From positions 1-22,334 of IMG/VR virus record IMGVR_UViG_3300018080_000632: a stretch of 22,334 nt of DNA, one strand, 5' to 3'. Source of the DNA: a virus. Below, piece by piece: positions 14,090 to 22,334 of the stretch. A model generated the notes under the pieces. That model did no database searches, was not told the origin of the DNA, and saw only the letters and a list, made by a program, of their open reading frames with translations. A program made the translations under genes and the position numbers. Positions within the stretch are counted from its first letter, which is position 1. Every line of letters begins with the position of its first letter.

Positions 14090-15677
14090 TTATAAAATAA
14101 AATTTGAATACAAAGGTATTGGAAAACAAGCTAGTGGTATTCGACAAAAGGTTCTTCAAGCTCAAAAAAGTGCTAAAAAAGATGGACAAGCATCTACATC
14201 TTCAAAAGATGTTCAATCAATAAATTCAATCAAAAAACTAGATACTACAATTCAAAAGCTTATTGCATCAAATAAGTCTCTTGAAAACTCTATAAAGTCA
14301 CAATCAAAAATGCCAGGTCGAGGCGGTGGTGGCAATTTGCCAGGTGGTGGTGGAACAGGTGGTATTGGTGGAATGGGTAGAATGGGAGCATCTATTCCAA
14401 TTTTAGGTGCTGCTATTGCAGCATTTGGATTTATAGCAAAAAAAATAAATGATGTTGGAAACGCATACATACAAAAAGCTGGTGAACAAATAGGAAATGT
14501 TGGAGTCGGTGGATTTCGATATGGAAGAGGCGTGTATAAAGCATCAGAAATGGGTGCTGGGATGAAAGCCTATGGAATGAAATCAGGTAAATTTGCAAAA
14601 GGAACAAGACCAGATCAGACTGCATTAGATGTTGGTGCTATATATGGACTATCTGCCCAAGAAACACTTGGTCAAGCTGGTTTAATAAAAAGAGCTGGTG
14701 GAGACTATGGAAAAATAGCAGCACAAGGAAGAGGTTCTGGAATACAAACAGAAATTCCAATGCTTATGACTGGAATATCTAGTATCATGGAAGAATCAAT
14801 AAGAAATGGTATAAATACTTCTGATATGTCAAAAGACATAGGAAAAGAGGTTTCTGCATTAACAATGAAGACAAGTGGCAAAAGTGTTGATGCAGCAATG
14901 AATATAATAAAAAGTTTTAGTGGTGTAAAAGCAAGTGTGAGTCGTGGTCAAATTGGTACATTCGAAGGGATGTATGCAACAAAAGCATCAAGAAATGTAC
15001 TGATGGAAAGTTTGACTGGTAAAAATAAAACAGATTTTCTAGAAAGATTAGAAAAAGAAGGCAGTATAAGTGCAGAGCAAAGAAAAAAACTTTCTGGTTT
15101 GGGTAAAGATGCTACTTTTGCAGATGTAACTAAGTCTATAGGTGGAGCAGGTGCATTTTTCTTACAGAAAAAAACTTCTGCTGAAGCAGGACCAGCAAAA
15201 TTGTTACGTGGAACAATGAAAGAGTTTCAAAAAACATATGGAACTGGATCTGAAGCTATGCAAAGAGCTTCTAATATTTATGCTCAACAAGGAGGAACAT
15301 TAAATCAAGAACAATTTAGAACTGCATGGATGACAGCAAAAGGTGATCCAGTTGATAGAGCTGCTGAAGGTGCTAAAGAAATAAGGAAACAGGCTAGAGG
15401 TGTTGAAGTATCAAAATCAGGAATAAATGTAGGTAGACAAATCCAAAGAGAAAGCTTTTTACTAAGACATGGAGAAGATTTTGCAAAAGCATCTGTAATG
15501 ATGGAAAGACAATTATTGTCTATGGCTGAACAAACTATTCCAGCAGTTAAAACAGGGTTCAGCGCAATGTTAAATACTATGAATTCATATATGAAAAAAC
15601 AACAAGAGTTTGCAGAAAAAATAAGGACAGGGAATGCCGATCCTATAAATAATTTTATTTATAGATTGTTTAAATAG
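14082..15677 (+). CDS. Tape measure protein
   Basis: Sets tail length and is threaded through the tube. The 531-residue product has a helical N-terminus (1-78), a Gly-rich linker (79-102), one membrane-like segment (103-119, ILGAAIAAFGFIA core), then an Ala/Gly/Lys-rich mostly helical body and helical C-terminus. It follows the chaperones and precedes the hub, the canonical order. At about 0.15 nm per residue an 80 nm tail is predicted, short for a myovirus. AGGAAA (14068-14073) lies 8 bases before the ATG. The hydrophobic segment may act in membrane passage of DNA. Confidence 0.85.
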   Translation: MADYKIKFEYKGIGKQASGIRQKVLQAQKSAKKDGQASTSSKDVQSINSIKKLDTTIQKLIASNKSLENSIKSQSKMPGRGGGGNLPGGGGTGGIGGMGRMGASIPILGAAIAAFGFIAKKINDVGNAYIQKAGEQIGNVGVGGFRYGRGVYKASEMGAGMKAYGMKSGKFAKGTRPDQTALDVGAIYGLSAQETLGQAGLIKRAGGDYGKIAAQGRGSGIQTEIPMLMTGISSIMEESIRNGINTSDMSKDIGKEVSALTMKTSGKSVDAAMNIIKSFSGVKASVSRGQIGTFEGMYATKASRNVLMESLTGKNKTDFLERLEKEGSISAEQRKKLSGLGKDATFADVTKSIGGAGAFFLQKKTSAEAGPAKLLRGTMKEFQKTYGTGSEAMQRASNIYAQQGGTLNQEQFRTAWMTAKGDPVDRAAEGAKEIRKQARGVEVSKSGINVGRQIQRESFLLRHGEDFAKASVMMERQLLSMAEQTIPAVKTGFSAMLNTMNSYMKKQQEFAEKIRTGNADPINNFIYRLFK

Positions 15678-15683
15678 GAATTT

Positions 15684-17450
15684 ATGGAAAGTTCAATATT
15701 TTTAGATACAATAACAAAAGACAAAAAAATAATATTTAATGCTGGTGCTGAAGCATCAATTGATTATGCTGAAAGACAAAATAGTTTTGTACCTGATGTA
15801 CAACTTATTTTTAGTCCATTTGGTCTACCATTTGTTCCAATTGAAATATTAGGAACAAATACAAATCAAGTAATAACTAATTTGAACTGGACAAAAGATA
15901 GAAATAATCCTGGTGGAATATTAAATGTTGAAATTGTTCCAGATGCAAAAACAATAAAAAGAATTGTTGATACAATAAACAAAGTATCATTTAATCTATA
16001 TTCAAAAATATGGGGAGAACTTGGAGTTGATCTAGAAGATCTATTTAAACCAATGACTTTATGTCAATTATGGATAAATGGATATCATGTAATGACTGGT
16101 ACAGTTCGAGCTTGCCAAAGATCATCATCTGTTACAAATGAAGATAAAAGTGTTTCGTATAGCATAATACTTGATGAATTAGGTAATTTCTATAATATGA
16201 ACACATTATCTCTTGATTCAATATTAACAGACGGTCTTCAAACTCAAATAGTAGATGCAATTAAAAAAGGATTGGAATTACAAGCAACAATAAAAGGAAA
16301 TACACTTGCTGTTGGTATAAAATCAATCATAGATGCATTTAAATTAACAAATCTTGAAGCTGGTGTATCAATGTCAGATGGATTCCTAATTTTATATAGA
16401 TTATTATCTGAAGTAAATCCTTTAGGTGGTATTGCAAATTTGTCTTTTGCAAATTTTGTAACATCTGACTCTAGTCTTTTCCAAATAAATTCTCAAGGTG
16501 GTGGCCAAAATTCTGTTTGGTCTTTTTTGAAAAATTTTATACCTACTCCTTGGATGGAGTTTTTTACAGAAAGTGGTGGAAGAACGATGGTTACTGATTC
16601 TTTTGGGTCACCATCAGTACTATTTCCAGGATTTAATTATGTAGTTGCTAGAAGTGTTCCATATAGTAATCCATTATTAGGAACTGTCAATCCTGTTCAC
16701 TTACCATCTGTATTGCCATTTGATTTAACTGCTATTCAAATGATGATTGGTGGTGATTTTATAATAATAACAGATGATATTATTATGGAAAAAACATTAG
16801 GATTTGACAGTAGTAATCAAAACACTGTATTTCATTCAAGATATTCATCAAAAGGTGCAACAAATAGTCCAGATTTGAATGATAAAGGAATAAAATCAGT
16901 AGGTCCACTAAATCCTTTTGCTAGTGGCGGTATAGGAACTTTTGGTGCTAGAGAAATGTTCGGATCTATAGATTGTACATCATTAATAGGACTTGGAACA
17001 ACATCAAGTTATGTTGAAAGAATAGCAAAAAACGTACTTGGATTACCTAATACTATATTATCAAAACCTGCATTAAGTAATTTGTTATCAACATGGTTTA
17101 GAAATCAATCTAGATTCAGGGAAGGTCAAGTAACAGTTAAAAACATACCATATGCCAGACCAGGTATGTACTGTTTATATTTACCATCTTTATCTGGGAA
17201 AAAACCAGAAAACTTACGTGATATTGGATTGTATTATATAGACTCTTTAAGTCATTCGTATTCATTACAAAATACAGATATATCTTTTAGTACAACTTTA
17301 AATCTAATTAGAGGAGTTCCAGTTCCAACAACAGTTGCACAAACAGCATTATTATTATTTGATTTTGAAGTTGTACCTCCTGAATCGGGTTTGTCAGATG
17401 GTGAATATACAATATTAAAAACATTAAGGAATGCAGCAAAGGCAATATAA
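15684..17450 (+). CDS. Baseplate hub protein (gp27/D-like)
   Basis: The 588-residue product lies between tape measure and spike, the usual place of the central hub that joins tube and spike. It contains an ITNLNWTKDRNNPGGILNVE segment near 85-104, typical of hub domains, the motif SVWSFLKNFIPTPWMEFFTE (about 275-294), and a C-terminal beta-rich part with VTVKNIPYARPGMYCLYLP (about 485-503) and DIGLYYIDSLSHSYS. Thus it probably has beta-barrel domains like the T4 gp27 group. AGGA at 15676-15679 precedes the ATG closely. The final base overlap is absent; the spike gene begins 1 base after its stop. Confidence 0.72.
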   Translation: MESSIFLDTITKDKKIIFNAGAEASIDYAERQNSFVPDVQLIFSPFGLPFVPIEILGTNTNQVITNLNWTKDRNNPGGILNVEIVPDAKTIKRIVDTINKVSFNLYSKIWGELGVDLEDLFKPMTLCQLWINGYHVMTGTVRACQRSSSVTNEDKSVSYSIILDELGNFYNMNTLSLDSILTDGLQTQIVDAIKKGLELQATIKGNTLAVGIKSIIDAFKLTNLEAGVSMSDGFLILYRLLSEVNPLGGIANLSFANFVTSDSSLFQINSQGGGQNSVWSFLKNFIPTPWMEFFTESGGRTMVTDSFGSPSVLFPGFNYVVARSVPYSNPLLGTVNPVHLPSVLPFDLTAIQMMIGGDFIIITDDIIMEKTLGFDSSNQNTVFHSRYSSKGATNSPDLNDKGIKSVGPLNPFASGGIGTFGAREMFGSIDCTSLIGLGTTSSYVERIAKNVLGLPNTILSKPALSNLLSTWFRNQSRFREGQVTVKNIPYARPGMYCLYLPSLSGKKPENLRDIGLYYIDSLSHSYSLQNTDISFSTTLNLIRGVPVPTTVAQTALLLFDFEVVPPESGLSDGEYTILKTLRNAAKAI

Positions 17451-17451
17451 A

Positions 17452-18285
17452 ATGAACAGACAAAGAAAATTAGATAATAATATAGGAAACGACACTCATG
17501 TAAGAGACCATGCTGGAAATAAATTCTCTGAACAAAATCATTCATCCACTCAAATGATAATTGGTGAGGTATTATTACCTGAATCAGAACCTATATTTAG
17601 ACAAAATATGGTTACTGTAAAACTTGCAAGGGGTGGTCGAATAACAAGTGTTGCATATCCTGGAGCATTTATCGATCCAATTACTGGAAATTTACATGGA
17701 TCATATGAAGGTCCTATTCCTGGTCAAATGGTTGCAGTTGGTTTTGAAAATGGTAATATGAATGCACCTTTTGTTGTAAATAGATATCCATATCAAGGAT
17801 CTGGAAACACTTTAGTAGAACAATCATATATTAATCCATTAACAAAAGCAGGGTTTCATGCATTTGATGTAATGATGGGCCATTTCTCTGGATCATTTCT
17901 TAGTTTTAATACTGGAATAGTACCTTCAGTAGCGGTTCCTGGGAGTGTTACACTGAACAGTGTTACTGATTTTGATTTAAATAGTGGATCTAATATATTA
18001 TTAGAATCTTTAATATCGGCTGAATTAAAAAGTGAAATAGTTAAAATAACTGGTAATACACATATAGAATTAAATGGAAACACTAATTTTGCAGTAAAAT
18101 ATAATGAATTAAAGACTGCATTTGATCTTTTAAAAACAGAATTGAATAATTTTATAACAGTATTTAATATTCATTCTCATACTGGAGTAACATCAGGTGG
18201 TTCTTCATCTGGACCAAGTTCATCTCCAGGAACTCCAGCTACAGCAGATATAAGTGCTTCACAGAATGCAAAGGTTTTGATGTAA
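17452..18285 (+). CDS. Baseplate spike protein (gpV/gp45-like)
   Basis: The 277-residue product has an N-terminal OB-fold-like part (about 30-115: MIIGEVLLPESEPI, VTVKLARGGRI, PIPGQMVAVGFENG), a beta-rich middle (140-215) suited to a trimeric spike, and a C-terminal segment with NIHSHTGVTSGG (His 241 and 243) followed by a Ser/Pro/Gly stretch. A paired HxH at this place is known in some spike proteins to bind iron at the tip. Start at 17452 is chosen because the alternative ATG 17431 has AAGGA directly adjacent, while AAAGG (17438-17442) is well placed for 17452. The gene follows the hub, as in other myoviruses. Confidence 0.8.
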   Translation: MNRQRKLDNNIGNDTHVRDHAGNKFSEQNHSSTQMIIGEVLLPESEPIFRQNMVTVKLARGGRITSVAYPGAFIDPITGNLHGSYEGPIPGQMVAVGFENGNMNAPFVVNRYPYQGSGNTLVEQSYINPLTKAGFHAFDVMMGHFSGSFLSFNTGIVPSVAVPGSVTLNSVTDFDLNSGSNILLESLISAELKSEIVKITGNTHIELNGNTNFAVKYNELKTAFDLLKTELNNFITVFNIHSHTGVTSGGSSSGPSSSPGTPATADISASQNAKVLM

Positions 18286-18298
18286 AAAAAAATATAAA

Positions 18299-18327
18299 TT
18301 GACAAAAAAACAAAGAATCTATACTAT
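18299..18327 (+). promoter_or_regulatory. sigma70 promoter of the baseplate block
   Basis: TTGACA at 18299-18304, a 17-base spacer and TACTAT at 18322-18327, in the 91-base gap after the spike gene. The same hexamers and spacing occur at 13217. Confidence 0.8.
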
Positions 18328-18338
18328 ATAAACATAAG

Positions 18339-18350
18339 CCATTTAATAGG
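18339..18350 (+). promoter_or_regulatory. CC-W8-GG leader element, copy 2
   Basis: CCATTTAATAGG lies 40 bases after the first base of the -35 box, at the same offset as the copy at 2233 (11 of 12 bases the same). Possible operator or leader element. Confidence 0.4.
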
Positions 18351-18376
18351 TTGTTATCATAGGAAAAGGAATAAAA

Positions 18377-20158
18377 ATGAATCTTCCCACATTGATACAA
18401 CAATTATACGGTGAATTCTCTCTAACCGGATTATTTTCGTTTGAATTTGTAGATAAAAGTAGAAATACTATAACTGAAATATTTTTTATGATACCACCAA
18501 AAACAAAAAATGTTTCTGAACCAACCAGATCTTCTACTATTCCAACACTTGGCAGTAATTATAACTTAGATGCTGGAAATGCTACAAAAACAGTAAATTT
18601 ATCAGGTGATCTGTACTTTCCATATGTAGGTAGTCCTGATAATCCGGTCGCAAGAAATAATGACGGATTAGATAATACAATAGATGGATTAAATGAATTT
18701 TTAAAATTACAATGGATGCTTGTTAGATATCGTGATTACACAATGACGAAAGATTCAAAAATGACTGTTCCATCAACAGTACAAGCAAAAAGTAAAGAAA
18801 TAAATACATTATATAAAAAGGTTTCAAAATTATTAAAAGAAAAAGTTGGATGCCTATATGATGAAATACAATTAATATATCATGACTATGATATGGATGA
18901 TCATTATTACTGTAGAGTTAATAATTTCTCAAGTAGCCAATCAAGTGAAAAATATATAGTAGCAAATTATACAATAGATCTAGAATGTTATGAAAGAGAT
19001 ACTGTTCAAAATAGAAATTTAAATCCTCAAATAAAAAGATCATCAAATGAAGAATCTGATGTAATAAATTCTCAATTGCAGTCGATAAATTTCAATGAAA
19101 GCTTTGAAAATATTCAAGCAGAAATTGGATATAATTTTAACTTTTTATCTACAGTTACATCGATAGATACTATTATTAATGATATAGATGATGCAAATAC
19201 ATCAATACAAGCTGGACAAAGTACAATATTAGATGTTATGCCAATTTTAATTAAAAGTTTAATAGACAATACTAATGCATCATTAAATTTTTTTATAGAC
19301 ACTTTTCTTTCTATTGAACAAAAAACATTATACGAAAATGGTGATGCAACAATAGATGATTATGTTAGTAATGACTTGTTAGAATTTTATAATTCTTTAC
19401 AAAAAATAAAAATTGAAGCAGAAACAATGAATGGAGTAATAATTTCGTTAGTTAAGCAGGATGAAATAAGATATTATGAAGATGCTGATGATTATACATT
19501 AACAACTGGACAATTCGATTTAGAAGATTCTAGTAAAGTTGAAAATGATACTACTTTTTACTATTACACCGTACAAGATGGTGATAATGCTAGAATTATA
19601 GCTCAAAAAGAATTAAATGATCATGAAAAATTTATAAGTATATTAAAAATAAATAATATATCTGAAAATGATTTTATTGATGGGAATTTAATTGGACAAA
19701 AAATAAAAATTCCATTTGATGTCAGTGTTGTATCAAGAGGTTCTGATAATCTAATTTTTGAATCAAATTTTGACGATGTTGATTTATTTTTATATGGAAC
19801 AGACTTAAAAACAGACATAAATAACAACATCGAAATATCAAGCCATGAAGATATATTAGATCAAAGTGGAATAGATAATGCATTCGATAACGTAACAAAC
19901 AGAATATTAAATTTAAAAGGTAGTTTGAATGTATTTAATCCAAATTGGGGAACGATTGCAATTGATGATAGCAATGCACCATTATTAGTAAAGATAGATA
20001 GATATTTATCAGATGTTATTGAACAAATTCAAGAAGAACCACGAGTTGAAGCAGTCCAGCTAGATATTGATTCATTAAAATTTAAAGATGAATCAATAAG
20101 TGCATCATTTAAGGTGTTTTTTATAGGAACATCTGAATCACGAGAGGTATCAATATGA
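18377..20158 (+). CDS. Baseplate protein: N-terminal wedge/tail domain + LysM + gp25-like domain
   Basis: The 593-residue product has three parts. Residues 1-210 are a baseplate domain with EIFFMIPPKTKNVSEPTRSS and VNLSGDLYFPYVG, a pattern of LysM-containing tail proteins. Residues 230-390 are helical and acidic. Residues about 395-447 look like a LysM (YYYTVQDGDNARIIAQK ... GQKIKIP). Residues about 470-593 resemble T4 gp25 / phage W: an N-terminal LYGTDLKTD and the EPR motif at 554-556, conserved in gp25/TssE. This would combine a peptidoglycan-binding module and wedge nucleator in one chain. AAGGA at 18366-18370 precedes the ATG. The ATGA overlap couples it to the J-like gene. Confidence 0.78.
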   Translation: MNLPTLIQQLYGEFSLTGLFSFEFVDKSRNTITEIFFMIPPKTKNVSEPTRSSTIPTLGSNYNLDAGNATKTVNLSGDLYFPYVGSPDNPVARNNDGLDNTIDGLNEFLKLQWMLVRYRDYTMTKDSKMTVPSTVQAKSKEINTLYKKVSKLLKEKVGCLYDEIQLIYHDYDMDDHYYCRVNNFSSSQSSEKYIVANYTIDLECYERDTVQNRNLNPQIKRSSNEESDVINSQLQSINFNESFENIQAEIGYNFNFLSTVTSIDTIINDIDDANTSIQAGQSTILDVMPILIKSLIDNTNASLNFFIDTFLSIEQKTLYENGDATIDDYVSNDLLEFYNSLQKIKIEAETMNGVIISLVKQDEIRYYEDADDYTLTTGQFDLEDSSKVENDTTFYYYTVQDGDNARIIAQKELNDHEKFISILKINNISENDFIDGNLIGQKIKIPFDVSVVSRGSDNLIFESNFDDVDLFLYGTDLKTDINNNIEISSHEDILDQSGIDNAFDNVTNRILNLKGSLNVFNPNWGTIAIDDSNAPLLVKIDRYLSDVIEQIQEEPRVEAVQLDIDSLKFKDESISASFKVFFIGTSESREVSI

Positions 20159-21570
20159 GTATCATATTAAAAGTATATACAAAAGATCAATTATTTGACA
20201 TGTTTAAAGGTAAAATATTATCTGATAATGTTGGATTAACTGATTTTAATTCAGGATCTAAAATAAGAACATTATTAGAGTCTAATTCAGAAATAATATC
20301 TGCAATATCAATAGATCATAAAGAAGCTATATATAAAGCAATTCCTATAGCTCTTTATGAGGGTTTCGGATTTGAAAAGATACCGGCATTATCTTCTAGT
20401 GGATTTATACGACCATATAGAAAACCAGCGATATGGATTAAATACACTGGCTCTGGAACTTCTGCTAAAGTTACAACGAATGCAACAGATATTTCATCTG
20501 CTGTAATTGGTGCTCCTGCTGATGCTTTTTCTTTTGATTATGCAACTTATGACAAAACGAGTGATATAGTTACAGCAATTGATGCATTGTCAAATTGGTC
20601 TGCCACATTAGTTAAGGATGTAAATTCAGATACTTTATATCAATATAATGCAGAAGAAGTTATTGGATCAATGAATTATTTATATGGAGATGGATTTGAT
20701 TTAATGCTATCAACTGATCCAGCAATTACTGTTCCAGTTGGATATTCTGTAACTATTGATAATAATACAATTTTAACAACATCTGAACAAACTATTTTAG
20801 CTGGAGATTCAGGAGTACAGTGCCCTGCTGAGTTTCAAACAGAAGGTACTGTTGGAAATATATCTGCTAATTCTATAGATACAGCTCAAGGGAAAGGATA
20901 TATAAATTCAGTAATAGATGGAATAGAGAATGTAATAAATGATACTGCTTTTTCTGGAGGAGCGACAGAAGAAACTGATGAACAGAGAAAAACAAGATTC
21001 TCTGAATCGGTTAATTCTCTAAATGCTGGAACAAAGGATGGGATTTTATCTGCAATACGAACAATTGCGGGTGTTAGATCGGCTGGAATGAGAACATCTT
21101 TTCCATTCAAAGGAACAAATACTATTATTGTAGATGATGGAACTGAAACAATATCAGCAGAACTATTAGCAGCAGTTGAAAAAGTGTTATATGGAGATCC
21201 TAATGATATAATAAATTATCCAGGAAAAAATGCTGAAGGAATTGGATACACTATTACTGCACCTACAATTGTTGATGTTAATATTAGCGTTTCTGTGTTG
21301 AGATTGCCGAATGTTAGTGTAGATTTGACAGAAATCTCAACAGATGTTCAAACATCTATAGAACAATATGTTAATACTAGAGGATTAGGTGAAAACGTGC
21401 TATTAAGTGAAATAATAAGAGTAGCAAAAAATAGTAATGCAGCAGTATATGACATTACAATAAGTAGTCCATTATCGAATATAGCTATATCTGAAAATGA
21501 ATTTTCCAAAACAGGTTCAGGGACAAGTGGTACTGTTAATGTAACTGTTTCAATAGCAACAAGTATATAA
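20155..21570 (+). CDS. Baseplate wedge protein (J-like)
   Basis: The 471-residue product has the layout of the Baseplate_J family: helical N-terminus, a beta domain (about 120-240), a GGATEETDEQRKTRFSESV segment (near 263-281), a TKDGILSAIRTIAGV helix, and a C-terminal ferredoxin-like segment (VDVNISVSVLR) followed by SEIIRVAKNSNAAVYD. This GG-x-D-E-x-R motif is typical of the family. Forms part of the wedge that joins gp25-like and I-like proteins. GAGAGG at 20142-20147 and an ATGA overlap with the preceding stop support the start. Confidence 0.85.
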   Translation: MSIILKVYTKDQLFDMFKGKILSDNVGLTDFNSGSKIRTLLESNSEIISAISIDHKEAIYKAIPIALYEGFGFEKIPALSSSGFIRPYRKPAIWIKYTGSGTSAKVTTNATDISSAVIGAPADAFSFDYATYDKTSDIVTAIDALSNWSATLVKDVNSDTLYQYNAEEVIGSMNYLYGDGFDLMLSTDPAITVPVGYSVTIDNNTILTTSEQTILAGDSGVQCPAEFQTEGTVGNISANSIDTAQGKGYINSVIDGIENVINDTAFSGGATEETDEQRKTRFSESVNSLNAGTKDGILSAIRTIAGVRSAGMRTSFPFKGTNTIIVDDGTETISAELLAAVEKVLYGDPNDIINYPGKNAEGIGYTITAPTIVDVNISVSVLRLPNVSVDLTEISTDVQTSIEQYVNTRGLGENVLLSEIIRVAKNSNAAVYDITISSPLSNIAISENEFSKTGSGTSGTVNVTVSIATSI

Positions 21571-21581
21571 GGATAAAATAT

Positions 21582-22217
21582 ATGATAACAGATAGAATGA
21601 ATAGCAATTTACAACTTTTGTTTAACATAGAAGATCCAATATATAAAAGTTTTTTTTGTGATAAAGATGGTACAGTACCTTCTACGATTACAAAACCAAC
21701 AGATATTGATATAGGTGCAATAGCAAGTCAAATAGAATATTTAAGAAAATTGTCTTTATGTTTAATTGATCAAATGTTTATAGATAAAGCAGAAGGTGAA
21801 TTTTTAACATATACACTTAATGAATTTTTTAATAGTTTAAGATTAGAGAATGAATCCGATGTTGAATGGGTATCAAGAACAGTCGCGAAAGTATTTAACC
21901 CTAAAGTATCAAGAGCTGCTATAATTTTTTCATTACGACCATACTCCAGTCAGGAACCAGAGATAATAAATATTTTATCAGAAAGTGCATTCGCTGATTT
22001 TTCTTTTGCCGATGTTTATGTTAGTGATACAACAATACTTAATGGAGACACTATAATAATATTACCAGCTATTGCAGAAAGTTTTCAGAGTTCATTCTTT
22101 ACTATAAAAGTTACAATATATGACACTGAAACTGATAAAATTGCAACTGTTATTGATTTATTGAATAATATAATTGCTGCTGGAATAACATATGTCTTAC
22201 AGATAATTTATACATAA
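21582..22217 (+). CDS. Putative baseplate protein (I-like)
   Basis: The 211-residue product follows the J-like gene, where phages encode tail protein I or its analogues. It is helical in the first half (LRKLSLCLIDQMFID, TYTLNEFFNSLRL) with EWVSRTVAKVFNPKVSRAAI in the middle, and beta-rich in the second half. No family signature strong enough to name is visible. AAGGAT (21569-21574) overlaps the previous stop and lies 7 bases before ATG 21582. Probably a wedge tip or connector for the fibre gene that follows. Confidence 0.6.
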   Translation: MITDRMNSNLQLLFNIEDPIYKSFFCDKDGTVPSTITKPTDIDIGAIASQIEYLRKLSLCLIDQMFIDKAEGEFLTYTLNEFFNSLRLENESDVEWVSRTVAKVFNPKVSRAAIIFSLRPYSSQEPEIINILSESAFADFSFADVYVSDTTILNGDTIIILPAIAESFQSSFFTIKVTIYDTETDKIATVIDLLNNIIAAGITYVLQIIYT

Positions 22218-22236
22218 GATAAAAAGGGATATAAAT

Positions 22237-22334
22237 ATGAGAGATATAAGAACATTAAATTTCGCAGAGGGTCAAAAGATTGAGTCAGATGAGGGTATGA
22301 AGAAGATTGGAGATTTGGCTTATCGTAATTTAGG
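22237..22334 (+). CDS. Start of a baseplate/tail fibre gene, truncated by window end
   Basis: The ATG at 22237 follows AAAGGGAT (22223-22230). The 32 visible codons begin MRDIRTLNFAEGQKIESDEG and stay open to the window end. A structural protein after the I-like gene is usually a tail fibre or fibre-attachment protein, but 32 residues do not prove it. Confidence 0.5.
   Translation, partial: MRDIRTLNFAEGQKIESDEGMKKIGDLAYRNL

Noticed and set aside
14318-14387. Gly-rich run in the tape measure gene as a DNA repeat element
   Set aside because: It is coding sequence for a flexible linker (residues 79-102), not a mobile or tandem repeat.
17431-17451. Upstream ATG for the spike gene
   Set aside because: AAGGA is directly adjacent to it (no spacing), and ATG 17452 has a usable AAAGG; it remains possible.
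1-22334. Reassigned stop codon (TAG or TGA read through)
   Set aside because: TAA, TAG (15675) and TGA (2016, 6044) all end full-length genes, and no gene is interrupted by an in-frame stop.
1-22334. tRNA, rRNA, CRISPR, integrase or insertion sequence
   Set aside because: No cloverleaf, rRNA-like, repeat-spacer or transposase sequence was seen in a read-through; a tRNA scan would confirm.

Overview
The window is a virion-structure module of a tailed phage with a contractile tail (myovirus morphology), probably about 30% GC. Almost every gene lies on the + strand in head-to-tail order: internal or minor head protein, maturation protease, scaffold, major capsid protein, decoration proteins, neck proteins, sheath, tube, tail chaperones, tape measure, hub, spike, baseplate wedge, fibre start. 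TAA, TAG and TGA all end genes, so the standard bacterial code fits. Promoters look like host sigma70 sites, so host RNA polymerase probably transcribes this region. Low GC and heavy AGA/ATA use suggest a low-GC bacterial host, but nothing identifies it. Terminase and portal are not in the window and presumably lie upstream. No integrase, tRNA or CRISPR was seen.

Layout. 9-2196: a very Lys-rich protein and a small zinc-ribbon protein. 2193-6512: a self-contained head operon with a promoter (2193), XkdF-like protease, acidic scaffold-like protein, major capsid protein with an inserted Ig/Fn3-like domain, two small beta-rich proteins and one small helical protein, closed by a strong terminator (6471-6512). 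6534-12272: connector and neck proteins, tail terminator candidate, tail sheath and tail tube, closed by a second hairpin terminator. 12304-13167: the only minus-strand gene, an HNH homing endonuclease with NUMOD3 repeats and its own promoter. 13217-18285: a new + promoter, a two-frame tail-assembly-chaperone pair spanning an A9 run, tape measure, hub and spike. 18299 to the end: another promoter, then a multi-domain baseplate protein (N-terminal baseplate domain, LysM, gp25-like), a J-like wedge protein, an I-like protein and the start of a further baseplate or fibre gene.

Most interesting signals. (1) Protease, scaffold and capsid protein share a motif of the form KALxxP-(3 or 4)-DL-x4-GG. 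In protease and capsid it extends to a QSLE end and is still visible at DNA level, which suggests a duplicated recognition or cleavage tag used in head maturation. (2) The second tail-chaperone frame has no credible start codon and is reached through an A9 slippery run. (3) The homing endonuclease promoter predicts a transcript that starts at its ATG, i.e. a leaderless mRNA. (4) The tail tube gene beside the endonuclease becomes GC-rich with atypical codons at its 3' end, as expected of a recently converted tract.
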